Source: Pseudomonadales bacterium | GTDB taxonomy: Bacteria; Pseudomonadota; Gammaproteobacteria; Pseudomonadales; Porticoccaceae | Reading direction: 5' to 3' | Assembly (NCBI GenBank): GCA_024234435.1 | Contig: JACKOF010000001.1 | Location: 868,001 to 932,000 of the forward strand | Length of the DNA stretch: 64,000 bases | In this document: positions 17,986 through 27,292 of the stretch, in pieces | How the letters are laid out: every line of letters begins with the position of its first letter | Position numbering within the stretch: the stretch's first letter is position 1 | Position numbers and translations under genes: made by a program | Notes under the pieces: generated by a model | What the model saw: the letters and a program-made list of their open reading frames with translations, nothing else | What the model was told of the DNA's origin: nothing | The model's database searches: none

Positions 17986-18813
17986 CTAAGCCACCTGTTT
18001 TTTTGTTGTTTTGGAAGCGGTTTTTCTCGCGGCTTTTTTCTTCAGCCCTGAGATCAGTTCGTAAAGTTCAACAAACTGTTGTGTCAGATTGTGTTTTGGT
18101 GCGAAAAAGATCAGCGGTGTGCAGGCCTGATGGGATTCACGCATTTTAACGGATTGGTTGAGGTATACCGGCAGTACAGGCTGTTTTTCGGCTTTCAGTT
18201 CATCAATAATCTGTGTTGGCAGGTTGGCGCGCGGCTGGAACTGGTTGGCAATGATCCCTTCGATACTCAGATTATCGTTATGGTCTTCACGAATTTCGTG
18301 GATCATGCCGATAATGTTGTAAAGTGCCTGTCGGGAGAAAGCATCACAATCAAATGGAATCAGTACCCGATCGGCAGCGATGAGTGCCGAGGTGGTGTAG
18401 AAGTTCATTGCCGGGGCGGTATCGATAAATACAGCGTCGAAATCATCCTCCAGTTTATTGAGTAAGTCGCGCAATTTATATATTTTATGTTTCGACTCCA
18501 GTTTCTGCTCCAGGCTTTCTAGTTCATGGCTGGAGGGCAATACAAACAGATTCTCGAAGTTGGTTTCGTAAATAAACTCAACGGGTTGCTTGTTAACCAG
18601 ATTAAATTTTAATGTCTGATTGAAATAGTCTGCAATGCTGGTGTCAGGAGTAAAGTCTTCACCCAGCAGGTAGTGGGTAGAGTTGCATTGAGGGTCAAGG
18701 TCAATGACCAGTGTACGTTTGCCCTTGGTCGCGCTGATAGCTGCCAGGTTGCAAGTAATGCTGGATTTGCCCACACCACCTTTCTGATTGAATATAACTC
18801 GACGCATGAGCAT
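17986..18813 (-). CDS. ParA-family ATPase without a ParB partner
   Basis: A 275-residue P-loop ATPase of the ParA/MinD group. The deviant Walker A is NQKGGVGKSS, with LVIDLDPQCNST (A'), and VFIDTAPAMNF (Walker B). The C-terminal tail is Lys/Ala/Thr-rich (KKKAARKTASKTTKKQ) and could bind DNA or polyphosphate. Two start codons compete (18813 and 18807). No ParB-like gene or parS-like array is nearby, so this is not the chromosomal soj/spo0J locus. Orphan ParAs position cargo such as chemoreceptor arrays, carboxysomes or polysaccharide machinery; no cargo can be named here. Confidence 0.88.
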   Translation of the reverse strand: MLMRRVIFNQKGGVGKSSITCNLAAISATKGKRTLVIDLDPQCNSTHYLLGEDFTPDTSIADYFNQTLKFNLVNKQPVEFIYETNFENLFVLPSSHELESLEQKLESKHKIYKLRDLLNKLEDDFDAVFIDTAPAMNFYTTSALIAADRVLIPFDCDAFSRQALYNIIGMIHEIREDHNDNLSIEGIIANQFQPRANLPTQIIDELKAEKQPVLPVYLNQSVKMRESHQACTPLIFFAPKHNLTQQFVELYELISGLKKKAARKTASKTTKKQVA

Positions 18814-18942
18814 TTCTCACTCTGAAAATATTAGGTGCTCGAATTGAGCAACTGGAATATGAAAGCCAATATTCTAAAGCAAGGGACGTTGGCTGACGAG
18901 GTTGTAAACCGTTAAATCTGGCGAATAAATGACCATTCGGAA

Positions 18943-20643
18943 CTACTTGTTCTCGTAAAGTGGTTTTAATTCATTTGCATCGCCACTGGTGCTTTTTTTG
19001 GCACTGTTTTGGCGCAGGGTTTCTAGCCTTTGGGTAAGGTTGACAAGATCAACCGCTATCTCCTTGCCATTGCTGTAAAGTGATTGGTCAAGCCGGTCAA
19101 AACCGGCTTTCAGCTCTGAATCTTCACTATAAGCCAGCAGGTGTTGCAAGGTGACTAGATCACTGCGTTGCCAGTGGTGCCGCGCCCACTTGAGGATATT
19201 CTCCCGAAAGATGTCTGGCTTGCCGTGCCTGGCAGCCTTTTTTACGGCTTTAAACAGCTCTTTTTCAGAGACATTTGCCGCTGAAGAAATCATGCTGGCC
19301 TGGGGTGGTGCAACCGACCGCTGTCGCAGTTTTATCAGTGCGACAGCAAATGCACAGGAGAGTAGCAGGTTTAGCAGCAAGGAGAGCCACAACCAGTTGC
19401 TGTGGTTTTGTGATTCTGTAGCGGGTACTTCGTGACGGGTGGGTACTGGTGGCACGATTTGTTGTGGAGCCTGGGCCAGTTCAGTGTTCGCTTGCACTTG
19501 CAGTGTGCGACTTTCAAGGACGGTTGTTTGCAACCGGTTATTGACGGTGTCCCACCACTCCAGTGTGACAGGGGGCAGAGCGATACTGCCTTCGCGGGTC
19601 GGTACAATCGCAGTGGACTCCGAGCGGCTGCCAATGATTCCCTGGCTATCGACATCATCTGTGAGCTGGGGCTGATCGGGGTAGACTTTAAAACCATCTC
19701 CCTGTGGTTCAGGCAGCGGTGGTAGTTGGGCCGCAGCCAGCCCCTGAGCGGTAACAATCAGTGTTCGGGTGACAGGCTCGCCCGCAACCAGATCATCAAG
19801 AGGGCGGCTCCATTTTTCGCTGATACTGATACCCCGACTCGGCAACCAGTCATCTGAGCCAGAATTTTGCGGACGGGGATTTACCTTGATGGTCTTGGGG
19901 TCGCTTCGCAAAACAACCAGCTTGCCGCCGCGGTTAAAAAACGAACCGGAGAAACGGCTGTTTCGGTCAGGCAGTGTGACATCAAAGCGAACTCCAGGAA
20001 TGGTCAGCGTGCCGCTGTTTTCAGGAAAGATGGCAAATTTCAGTTCGATAACACGATGTTTGACGCCGTTTATGGTCTGGTAAAAATCGGCTTCACCCAC
20101 TTTTACAATGTTGGCATTATCGATAACGAGCTCTTCACTTGAAATACCATCCAGTGATACCGAATGTTTGATGCGCAAGGTGAGCAGTAGCTGAGCCTGC
20201 ACGAAGACTTCGTCCTTATCCACCAGCGTTTCAATAAAAACCGGCAATTGCGCATGGCCACTTGAACTGACCTGTTGTTTGGCGACGTTAATTTCTATAG
20301 CGTCACTGACTTCACCTTTCAGCCGCAGTGATGGTATCAGTAGCTTGCCGGTTTTTTTTGGCAGCAATTGCAATAACCACTCGGTGTAGGAGGAGGTTGA
20401 TCCATTGACAATGGAAAATTTACTCTGCTGTGAACGGGAAATAATTTCAAAGTGGTGTTCCAGCGGTGAAAAGTCAGGTTCCTCTGATGTTTGCTGATCG
20501 AAGCGAACGCTCAACTGGAGTGTTTCTGCGTTGCCGATACTGGTCCGATCAACCGAGCTGGTGAGGCTGGCAGCTGAAAGTGACTGGCAGGCAAGCCAGA
20601 GCATCAGCGCTACTGCGGTTCTGAAAATAAGCATATTTGTCAT
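18943..20643 (-). CDS. batD: BatD family protein
   Basis: 566 residues. It has a signal peptide (about 1-25, MLWLACQSLSAAS), long beta-rich extracytoplasmic domains, and a transmembrane helix near residue 420 (WLWLSLLLNLLLSCAFAVALI), followed by a cytoplasmic tail. This is the BatD/BAT-repeat layout. The start at 20643 is chosen because it gives the signal peptide directly and lies 10 bp after the upstream gene; a GTG- or ATG-initiated longer form would put 23 polar residues in front. It is the last gene of the MoxR-Bat operon. Bat proteins were tied to aerotolerance and stress survival in Bacteroides and Leptospira; the molecular role is unsettled. Confidence 0.88.
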   Translation of the reverse strand: MTNMLIFRTAVALMLWLACQSLSAASLTSSVDRTSIGNAETLQLSVRFDQQTSEEPDFSPLEHHFEIISRSQQSKFSIVNGSTSSYTEWLLQLLPKKTGKLLIPSLRLKGEVSDAIEINVAKQQVSSSGHAQLPVFIETLVDKDEVFVQAQLLLTLRIKHSVSLDGISSEELVIDNANIVKVGEADFYQTINGVKHRVIELKFAIFPENSGTLTIPGVRFDVTLPDRNSRFSGSFFNRGGKLVVLRSDPKTIKVNPRPQNSGSDDWLPSRGISISEKWSRPLDDLVAGEPVTRTLIVTAQGLAAAQLPPLPEPQGDGFKVYPDQPQLTDDVDSQGIIGSRSESTAIVPTREGSIALPPVTLEWWDTVNNRLQTTVLESRTLQVQANTELAQAPQQIVPPVPTRHEVPATESQNHSNWLWLSLLLNLLLSCAFAVALIKLRQRSVAPPQASMISSAANVSEKELFKAVKKAARHGKPDIFRENILKWARHHWQRSDLVTLQHLLAYSEDSELKAGFDRLDQSLYSNGKEIAVDLVNLTQRLETLRQNSAKKSTSGDANELKPLYENK

Positions 20644-20653
20644 TTCAATTAAA

Positions 20654-22603
20654 TTACCATCGCTGCAATTGCTTGTCTTGTGGCGGCATGCTTCCCCAGC
20701 GACGTTGTTCACGTCGTTTTTGTGCTTCGGCCTCGAACTTTCTTCTCAGTAAGCCGCCGGGATCATCGGGAATTCTGCGTAACCACTGTTCTACGGCCTG
20801 CTCTTCTTCGTCACTGAGTTCCTCCGGAACAGACTGGTTGGCACTCTCATTTGGTTGCTTTTCTTGTTGTTGTCCTTCTGACTGGCCCGAGGGAACATCT
20901 TGCGGTGTTTCACTTTGTCGATTTTTGTCCGGTTGCTGTCCGGTATTTTTTTCCTGTTCCTGTTCCTGTTCCCTTTGCTGCCCGGAAGCATTTCGGGAGT
21001 TCGAACTCTGTTGCGTCTGCTGACTGGACTGATTGCCGCTTTGCTGCTGGTCTTGTGTCTGTTCGGGTGAGGTCTGGCTGTTGCCTTCCTGTTCCTGCCG
21101 GGTACCTTGATCCTGGCTCTGGTTTTTCTGCCCCTGGTTTCCTTCCTGATTCTCTGCCGACGAATGCGCCTGATTATTTTCCTGATTGTTTTCTTTGTTG
21201 CGCTGCTGCTCTTTTTCTTTTTGTTTTTTCATTTCTTCTTTGACCGCCTGGATGTTGTCGAGTGCATCTCTCATCTCGGGATCCAGTTTTAGCGCCTGTT
21301 CGTAGGCTGTGATGGCTTCACGCAGTTTCCCCTGCTTTGCCAGGGCGTTTCCCCGATTGAAATGACTGTCGGCGTCATTACCGTCAAATAGCGTTTCGGC
21401 ATCTGAAAAGTTGTTGTTCTTATAGGCTGCTACACCTTTCCACTGCTGATTTTCAAATAACTGCTCAGCTTTTACTGCATCTCCCTCCGCTAAAGCTCTG
21501 GCTGCCTGCTGGTCTTTGGTTAGCCATAAATCCTGAAATTCAAATGCCAGCGTGCGCTCTGGAAACAGGCCCAAACTTGCGCTCACGAGCAGGCATGCAA
21601 CCAGCCCTTTTCTGAAGGCCAGCACCAGTAGCGGCAGAAGCAGCAGTATTGCCCAATAGCCGAGGTCGTGCCAGGTGTCGAAGGTGCGATCCAGCTGTTT
21701 TGTTGAATGATTTGAACGCGTCTCAAACTGCTGTTTGAGGAATTGGATATCGCTGTCGTCTGCGGTCAGGGCTGCATAAGTACCACCGTTTTTCTCGGCC
21801 AGTTTTCTCAGATACTGATTGTGCAGCCGGGGTACCAGGATATTATTATGAGCATCTTTGGCAAAACCACCTCTAGCAAGGGGTATTGGTGCCCCCTGTT
21901 CGGTGCCAATTCCCATAATAAATAGCCGAAAGCCGCTCATGCTGCGAAGAATCACTTGTAACGATTCGCCGCCCTGAACGGAAATGCCATCGGTAATCAG
22001 CAGGATATCGCCTGAGGTTTGTCCGGTATTGAGAGTCAATTCAACAGCTTTTTCGATGGCGGCCTCTACATTGCTGCCCTGATCGGGCAGAATGCCGGGA
22101 TCGAGGGCAGGCACCATGGCGGCAATGGTAGCAGCGTCATCTGTCAGTGGGCTGACTACAAAGGCGTCACCGCCGTAGGCTATCAGGGCGGTTGAACCTT
22201 CCTGGCGTGTGTTCAGCAGGTCAATCAACTTCAGCCGGGCCCGACTCAGTCGGTTGGGTGACAGATCCTGAGCCAGCATTGAGGGTGAGAGATCAAAGGC
22301 GATGACCAGAAAGCTCTGCTGTTCATGTACGGGCAGTGGTGTGCGTTCCAAAGTCGGTCCTGCCAGGGCTGTGATAGCGACTGACCACCCCAAAAGCCAT
22401 AGACCGCTCAAATTGCGTCGTTTACCACTGGCAGGTTTGTCTATCAGGTACGGTAGCAACTCGGGTGATATCACTTTGGACCAGCTGCCGGAATCGGTCT
22501 GGCTGCGGTAAATCAAAAATCCGGCAAGTAGGGCGGGAACCAGTGCCATGAACCATATGGGTCGTAAAAAATGGAAATCCTGCAAGCCGTGAAACCACTC
22601 CAT
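20654..22603 (-). CDS. BatB-BatC fusion: von Willebrand A domain plus TPR and Gln-rich tail
   Basis: 649 residues. Two N-terminal membrane helices are followed by a VWA domain (about 90-280) with a degenerate metal site DLSPS where BatA has DISGS, a membrane helix near 320, then TPR repeats (HFNRGNALAKQGKLREAI and neighbours, about 375-450). A strongly biased tail of about 150 residues rich in Gln, Asn, Glu and Ser follows, and an ordered C-terminus with EEEQAVEQWLRRIPDDPGGLL. BatB and BatC are separate genes in some bacteria; here they are one reading frame. Its ATG overlaps the stop of batA (ATGA). The low-complexity tail is probably disordered. Confidence 0.9.
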   Translation of the reverse strand: MEWFHGLQDFHFLRPIWFMALVPALLAGFLIYRSQTDSGSWSKVISPELLPYLIDKPASGKRRNLSGLWLLGWSVAITALAGPTLERTPLPVHEQQSFLVIAFDLSPSMLAQDLSPNRLSRARLKLIDLLNTRQEGSTALIAYGGDAFVVSPLTDDAATIAAMVPALDPGILPDQGSNVEAAIEKAVELTLNTGQTSGDILLITDGISVQGGESLQVILRSMSGFRLFIMGIGTEQGAPIPLARGGFAKDAHNNILVPRLHNQYLRKLAEKNGGTYAALTADDSDIQFLKQQFETRSNHSTKQLDRTFDTWHDLGYWAILLLLPLLVLAFRKGLVACLLVSASLGLFPERTLAFEFQDLWLTKDQQAARALAEGDAVKAEQLFENQQWKGVAAYKNNNFSDAETLFDGNDADSHFNRGNALAKQGKLREAITAYEQALKLDPEMRDALDNIQAVKEEMKKQKEKEQQRNKENNQENNQAHSSAENQEGNQGQKNQSQDQGTRQEQEGNSQTSPEQTQDQQQSGNQSSQQTQQSSNSRNASGQQREQEQEQEKNTGQQPDKNRQSETPQDVPSGQSEGQQQEKQPNESANQSVPEELSDEEEQAVEQWLRRIPDDPGGLLRRKFEAEAQKRREQRRWGSMPPQDKQLQRW

Positions 22604-23595
22604 CAGTGCGCACCTCCACGTTTCATCAGGAGGGATGTTAATAAGCTGGTTATCAGTGCTATGGCCAGGGGCCAGTGAAAGAGCGCTTTGGTCGGGCGCA
22701 GGGTCTCTGCTTCCTGTTCAATAGGTTCCAGTTGATCGAGTTGTCGATAAATGGCTTCCAGCTCCTGTGGGTCTCTGGCTCTGAAGTAAGTGCCGCCAGT
22801 CTGCTCGGCAATACTGGCCAGTGTTCGTTCATCCAGATCCTGTGAAGGGTTGAGTTTACGGGTGCCGAACAGGTTGCGCTGATAGAGCACATCGGCGCCA
22901 ATACCAATGGTATAAATTTTGATACCTTTTGCTGCGGCAACTTTGGCTGCTTCAAGTGGTGGTACTGCCCCGGCTGTATTGGCGCCATCGGTCAGCAGAA
23001 TGAGTACACGGCTGTTTTGGGGGCGCGCCTGCAGTCGCTTGACAGCCAGGCCAATAGCATCGCCGATTGCTGTTTCCAGCCCGGCAAAGCCAACTTCCGA
23101 CTCTTGCAGCAGGGTATTGAGCGTGGTGCGATCGAAGGTCAATGGTGTTTGCAGGTAGGGCACACTGCCGAATAAAATAAGCCCCAGACGATCTCCTTTG
23201 CGGCGCTGTATAAAGTCACCCAGAATGCCTTTTACGGCGGTTAACCGGTCAACGTAGTCGCCGTTAAGCAACATGTCCTGATTTTTTTTCATACTACCGG
23301 AAATGTCGACGGCAATCAGCAGGTCACGACCATTGCTTGGCAGAGCTATTGGATCACCTGTCCAGGTTGGACGTGAGGCTGCCAGCAGTACTGAAACCCA
23401 GCAGGTAATCAGTAATGTCAGCAATAATAGATGCCACCTGGACGTGGCTGATGTCTCCTCATTCGGGTTGATTAAATGGCTGTATACAGATGCTTTCAAG
23501 GCCGGTATTTGCGCTTTTGCCGGTTTGCGCAACCAGCGATACAGCCATGGCAACGGCAGTAACAGCATTAGCCAGGGCCATTCAAAGGTCAACAA
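22603..23595 (-). CDS. batA: BatA family protein (VWA domain)
   Basis: 330 residues from a TTG start at 23595. That start has AGGAGG seven bases upstream, overlaps the preceding stop, and yields LTFEWPWLMLLLPLPWL, the usual BatA N-terminus. An ATG at 23637 would add 14 residues without a ribosome site. Two N-terminal helices are followed by a VWA domain with intact MIDAS residues DISGS, then LLTDGANTAG and a C-terminal helix. It is a membrane protein with its VWA domain probably outside the cytoplasm or at the membrane face, working with BatB, BatD and MoxR. Confidence 0.88.
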   Translation of the reverse strand: MLTFEWPWLMLLLPLPWLYRWLRKPAKAQIPALKASVYSHLINPNEETSATSRWHLLLLTLLITCWVSVLLAASRPTWTGDPIALPSNGRDLLIAVDISGSMKKNQDMLLNGDYVDRLTAVKGILGDFIQRRKGDRLGLILFGSVPYLQTPLTFDRTTLNTLLQESEVGFAGLETAIGDAIGLAVKRLQARPQNSRVLILLTDGANTAGAVPPLEAAKVAAAKGIKIYTIGIGADVLYQRNLFGTRKLNPSQDLDERTLASIAEQTGGTYFRARDPQELEAIYRQLDQLEPIEQEAETLRPTKALFHWPLAIALITSLLTSLLMKRGGAH

Positions 23596-24128
23596 GGAGA
23601 AGCCTCCTGACTGGAACGACGATGACGCTTGAGCCATTGTCTCGTGGCTTGATATATATCATCACTGAAGCTGGCGGGATACTCGGGTGCTTTACGGTAG
23701 GCGAGCATATCGATTTGTTGGCGCAGTTCGCAGCTGAAGCCAGTACCGTTTTCATCGTCGCTGATGGCTTCCAGCAATTCTCTGGTCGGCAGCGGGGCCA
23801 GTTGCGCAGCGGGGTAGGCCGCTATTGTCGTGCGGCGTATGAGAGCGAGTAGCTGATGGCTGAAAATTGCCGGATGACTTTTGTTGCTACGATACAAGTA
23901 TTCCAGTTCAGCAAGCGCCTGTCTGCGGTAGAGGTTATTTCGATGCTTGCGAACTATGCAGATAATAGTGAATGTTAGCGCCACCACAACCAGCACAGTC
24001 AGCAGCCACCACCCCGGTGCCGGAGGCCACCAGCCAATGGGTTCCGGCAAGTGGATATCCTGCAACCGGGCAAGAGGCCCGGATGACTGTAGAGGCATAT
24101 CGGGCAGAAGTGCCGACCTGAAGCTCAC
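23589..24128 (-). CDS. DUF4381 membrane protein of the Bat operon
   Basis: 179 residues with one transmembrane helix (about 38-60, WWLLTVLVVVALTFTIICIV) after a short Pro-rich N-terminus (LPEPIGWWPPAPGWW), then a cytoplasmic helical region with QALAELEYLYRS and REL repeats. This is the DUF4381 pattern that normally sits between the DUF58 and BatA genes, exactly as here. It overlaps the DUF58 gene by 4 bp and batA by 7 bp, indicating translational coupling. No enzymatic motif is visible. Confidence 0.85.
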   Translation of the reverse strand: MSFRSALLPDMPLQSSGPLARLQDIHLPEPIGWWPPAPGWWLLTVLVVVALTFTIICIVRKHRNNLYRRQALAELEYLYRSNKSHPAIFSHQLLALIRRTTIAAYPAAQLAPLPTRELLEAISDDENGTGFSCELRQQIDMLAYRKAPEYPASFSDDIYQATRQWLKRHRRSSQEASPC

Positions 24129-25093
24129 CGTGACCTCCTGTTTCGCTTGCCGCTGTAGGCTTGCAGCAGGGGGTGGATGATGGGTTGGCCTGTACGGAAT
24201 GACAGGTACCCCATTGATAAGCGGTTACAGAGCTGGCGCAGGTGGCTTTGGCGATTGCGAAACTGCTGCTCAAACTGTTGCCGAAGCGGCTGGCGGCGCG
24301 TATTCAGCAAGCATTGTTGTTCGCCGTTGCTTACCGCATAACTGCCTGGTGGTGGAAGCTGGCTGTCCAGTGTGTCGAAGGTATGACACAGTGTGAGATC
24401 GCAATGTTTTGCCAGTTGAAACAGGTGTTGTTGGCTTTCAGACGCCTCATCCTTGCGCCCTGCCGAATCAATATCGTGAAAGTCACTGACAATAAACAAT
24501 GTGGTGCCGGGGTGAACTACGCGGCGCGCTTCTGTCAGTATTTCGGCCAGAGAATAACGGCAGGGTTCATTGAGTAGCAGGCGTTCAGTGTAATCACTGA
24601 GGCCGTGAATAATTTGCAAAACACTGTGATGACTGCGTCTGGGGCGGAAGTCTTGCTGCTGCTGCGCGCCGAATATCAGCCCTCCAACCCGGTCATTGGC
24701 ATAGAGTCCGGCCCAGGCAAGTGTGGCCGCGATCTTTGCAGCAGTAACCGATTTCAGTTCCTGGCTACCCAGAAACATCGATGGGCGCAAATCAGTGATT
24801 ACCAGTACAGGGCGTTCCCGCTCTTCTCTGAACAGTTTTGTGTGAGGAGTTGTTGTGCGGGCGGTGACACGCCAGTCGATAGTGCGAATGTCGTCTCCGG
24901 GCTGGTAGGGGCGTACTTCATCGAAATCCATACCTCGGCCACGAAAACGGGATTGATGCGCTCCTGCTTGTTGATGTCTTGCCGCCATACGGGGGAAAAA
25001 GGTCAACTCGCGGGCAGCAAAGCGCAATTTCAGCAGTTCACTGATATCGGCAATTGCCGGATTGAGTGGGACGTCTGTTGCTAAAATTTTCAT
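24125..25093 (-). CDS. DUF58 domain protein
   Basis: 322 residues. It has the DUF58 hallmark GRGMDFDEVRPYQPGDDIRTIDWRVTAR (split by blocks: GRGMDFDE, YQPGDDIR, IDWRVTAR) and a VWA-like fold with ITDLRPSM in place of a full MIDAS. No membrane segment. DUF58 proteins always accompany MoxR ATPases and are thought to be clients or adaptors of them. It starts 25 bp after the moxR stop. Confidence 0.92.
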   Translation of the reverse strand: MKILATDVPLNPAIADISELLKLRFAARELTFFPRMAARHQQAGAHQSRFRGRGMDFDEVRPYQPGDDIRTIDWRVTARTTTPHTKLFREERERPVLVITDLRPSMFLGSQELKSVTAAKIAATLAWAGLYANDRVGGLIFGAQQQQDFRPRRSHHSVLQIIHGLSDYTERLLLNEPCRYSLAEILTEARRVVHPGTTLFIVSDFHDIDSAGRKDEASESQQHLFQLAKHCDLTLCHTFDTLDSQLPPPGSYAVSNGEQQCLLNTRRQPLRQQFEQQFRNRQSHLRQLCNRLSMGYLSFRTGQPIIHPLLQAYSGKRNRRSR

Positions 25094-25118
25094 TATCTCG
25101 ATATTGCCGGTTATCGGA

Positions 25119-26078
25119 TCAGGCGGAAGGCACGCTGTGCAGTAGTGTATCGATCACCTTGTCAGGTGTAATGCCGCTGGCCTCGGCTTCGAAGCTGAGA
25201 ATCAGTCGATGGCGCAAGACATCATTGACTACGGCTCTGACATTGTCGGGGCTGACAAAGTCTTGCCCGTTGAGCCAGGCATGAGCCCGTGAGCATCGGT
25301 CAAGCGCAATGGTGGCGCGCGGACTGCCACCAAATTCCAGCCAGTTGGCCAGCTCGCCACCATAGGTTTCCGGATTCCGGGTGGCGAGTATCAATTGCAC
25401 GATATATTCCTCAACGGGCTCTGCCATATGTACAGAGAGAACCTGTTTGCGGGCGTCAAGCAGGGTTTGTTCGTCGACTATTTCTGGCTGTTCGGCTTCA
25501 ATATGCATGGCCTCGTTACGGGCCAGCTTGAGAATGCTACGCTCAGCTTCCACAGCGGGGTAGCCGACATTGACGTGCATCAGGAAACGGTCCATCTGGG
25601 CTTCGGGTAGCGGGTAGGTACCCTCCTGCTCAATAGGGTTTTGAGTCGCCATCACCAGGAACAGGGTGGGCAATGCGTAAGTGCTTTGGCCGACACTGAT
25701 TTGCCTTTCGGCCATGGCTTCCAGAAGTGCAGATTGGACTTTTGCTGGTGCCCGATTGATCTCATCGGCCAGCACCAGGTTGTGAAAAATAGGGCCTGGC
25801 TGGAATTCGAAAGAGCCACTTTCAGGTCGATAAATGTCACTGCCGGTGATATCGGCGGGTAATAAGTCAGGCGTAAACTGGATTCGATGAAAATCGCCAC
25901 TGATACCTTCAGAGAGGGTTTTGATAGCTTTGGTTTTTGCCAGTCCAGGCGCCCCTTCTACCAGTAAATGACCATCAGCTAACAGGGCAATCAGGAGTCG
26001 TTCCACCAGATTTTGTTGTCCGACAATTTGCCGGTTTAACCAGTGTTGTAGTTCTGATAGCGAATGATTGTCTGCCAT
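25119..26078 (-). CDS. MoxR-family AAA+ ATPase
   Basis: 319 residues. Walker A is GAPGLAKTK, Walker B LVLADEINRAP, sensor 1 MATQNPIEQEGTYPLPEAQMDRFLMH, with an Arg finger in the latter. It is the first gene of the six-gene minus-strand operon moxR - DUF58 - DUF4381 - batA - batBC - batD. MoxR proteins act as chaperone-like ATPases that assemble or activate VWA-domain partners, often by metal insertion; the VWA partners here are BatA and BatB. The operon is divergent from pyrD. Confidence 0.93.
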   Translation of the reverse strand: MADNHSLSELQHWLNRQIVGQQNLVERLLIALLADGHLLVEGAPGLAKTKAIKTLSEGISGDFHRIQFTPDLLPADITGSDIYRPESGSFEFQPGPIFHNLVLADEINRAPAKVQSALLEAMAERQISVGQSTYALPTLFLVMATQNPIEQEGTYPLPEAQMDRFLMHVNVGYPAVEAERSILKLARNEAMHIEAEQPEIVDEQTLLDARKQVLSVHMAEPVEEYIVQLILATRNPETYGGELANWLEFGGSPRATIALDRCSRAHAWLNGQDFVSPDNVRAVVNDVLRHRLILSFEAEASGITPDKVIDTLLHSVPSA

Positions 26079-26269
26079 AGGTTACTAATTCCCGAGTTCT
26101 ATGATTGAAGCGTAATGCTAGACCTGTTGTTGGACCTTGAGTTCCGGCATTGCTTGATTAGGGCGGTTATTTAACCAGCAATACGCTTTGAGAAAAAGTG
26201 ACTTGTCATACGGCTTGCTTTATCCTTGCCGCCGCACACGTTTGTTTCTATCGGAGGATTCTTCAAGCT

Positions 26270-27292
26270 ATGTACTCCCTGGCCCGTAACGCCTTGTTCC
26301 TTCTTCCTCCAGAAACGGCTCACGAGATCTCGCTTGATCTGATTGGTTGTGGTGAACGATTGGGGTTGAATCAATACTGGGGTCGCAAAGTTGCCGACAA
26401 TCCGGTCAAGGTGATGGGGCTGAATTTTCCCAACCCGGTTGGTTTGGCTGCCGGGCTGGATAAAAATGGCGATTATTTTAACGGTCTGGGTGGGCTTGGC
26501 TTTGGCTTCGTCGAAGTTGGCACGGTGACGCCACGACCACAACCGGGTAACCCGAAACCACGTTTATTCCGGCTGCCGGAGCATCAGGCAATCATTAACC
26601 GTATGGGGTTCAATAATTTGGGTGTTGACCATCTGGTGGAGCGGGTAAAGCGACGCCGTTATCACGGTGTTTTGGGTATTAATATCGGCAAAAATTTCGA
26701 TACCCCTGTAGACCAGGCTGTCAATGATTACCTGATCTGTATGCGCCAAGTGTATAACCATGCGGATTACATTACGGTCAATTTGTCTTCTCCCAATACA
26801 CCAGGACTTCGTGAGTTGCAGTTTGGTGAGAGCCTGACCTGGTTGTTGCGACGTTTGAAAAACGAGCAGCAGAAGCTGGCGGACAAGTACGGTGAATACG
26901 TTCCCCTGGCGGTTAAGGTAGCGCCGGATTTGACAGAGAATGAAGTGGCAGATATTGCCCGGATTTTGGTGAAACAGAATGTCGATGGTGTTATTGCCAC
27001 GAATACCACGGTTTCCAGAGCCGGTGTTGAAAATCACATCCATGCCGCTGAAGCGGGTGGTTTGAGCGGTGCGCCATTAGCCGGGAAGTCCACGGAAGTG
27101 GTCGCTGCCTTCAGCAGAGAGCTGGATGGAGCATTACCTATAATCGGTGTTGGCGGCATCTGCTGCGGTGAGGATGCGGTGGCAAAAATGGCTGCCGGAG
27201 CCAGTCTGGTGCAATTGTACAGTGGGTTTATCTACCGCGGCCCTGAGCTTATCAGAGAAACGGCGGATGCTGTTGCATCCGCCGCCCGGTAG
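26270..27292 (+). CDS. pyrD: Dihydroorotate dehydrogenase, class 2 (quinone)
   Basis: 340 residues from ATG 26270, matching the usual class 2 N-terminus (MYSLARNALFLLPPETAHE). An in-frame upstream GTG at 26198 is rejected because the extra residues do not fit the family. Motifs: NPVGLAAGLDKNGD (FMN loop), GTVTPRPQPGNPKPRLFRLPE, INRMGFNN, the catalytic Ser region in VNLSSPNTPGLR, IGVGGI and SLVQLYSGF. The enzyme oxidises dihydroorotate to orotate at the inner membrane with quinone as acceptor (pyrimidine synthesis). The last codons form the first of four hairpins described at 27261. Confidence 0.96.
   Translation: MYSLARNALFLLPPETAHEISLDLIGCGERLGLNQYWGRKVADNPVKVMGLNFPNPVGLAAGLDKNGDYFNGLGGLGFGFVEVGTVTPRPQPGNPKPRLFRLPEHQAIINRMGFNNLGVDHLVERVKRRRYHGVLGINIGKNFDTPVDQAVNDYLICMRQVYNHADYITVNLSSPNTPGLRELQFGESLTWLLRRLKNEQQKLADKYGEYVPLAVKVAPDLTENEVADIARILVKQNVDGVIATNTTVSRAGVENHIHAAEAGGLSGAPLAGKSTEVVAAFSRELDGALPIIGVGGICCGEDAVAKMAAGASLVQLYSGFIYRGPELIRETADAVASAAR

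Noticed and set aside
17986..18813. Plasmid or chromosome partition locus
   Set aside because: ParA stands alone; no parB or parS-like sites seen nearby.
23596..23637. ATG 23637 as the batA start
   Set aside because: No ribosome site and a 49-bp overlap; TTG 23595 has AGGAGG seven bases upstream and gives the typical BatA N-terminus.
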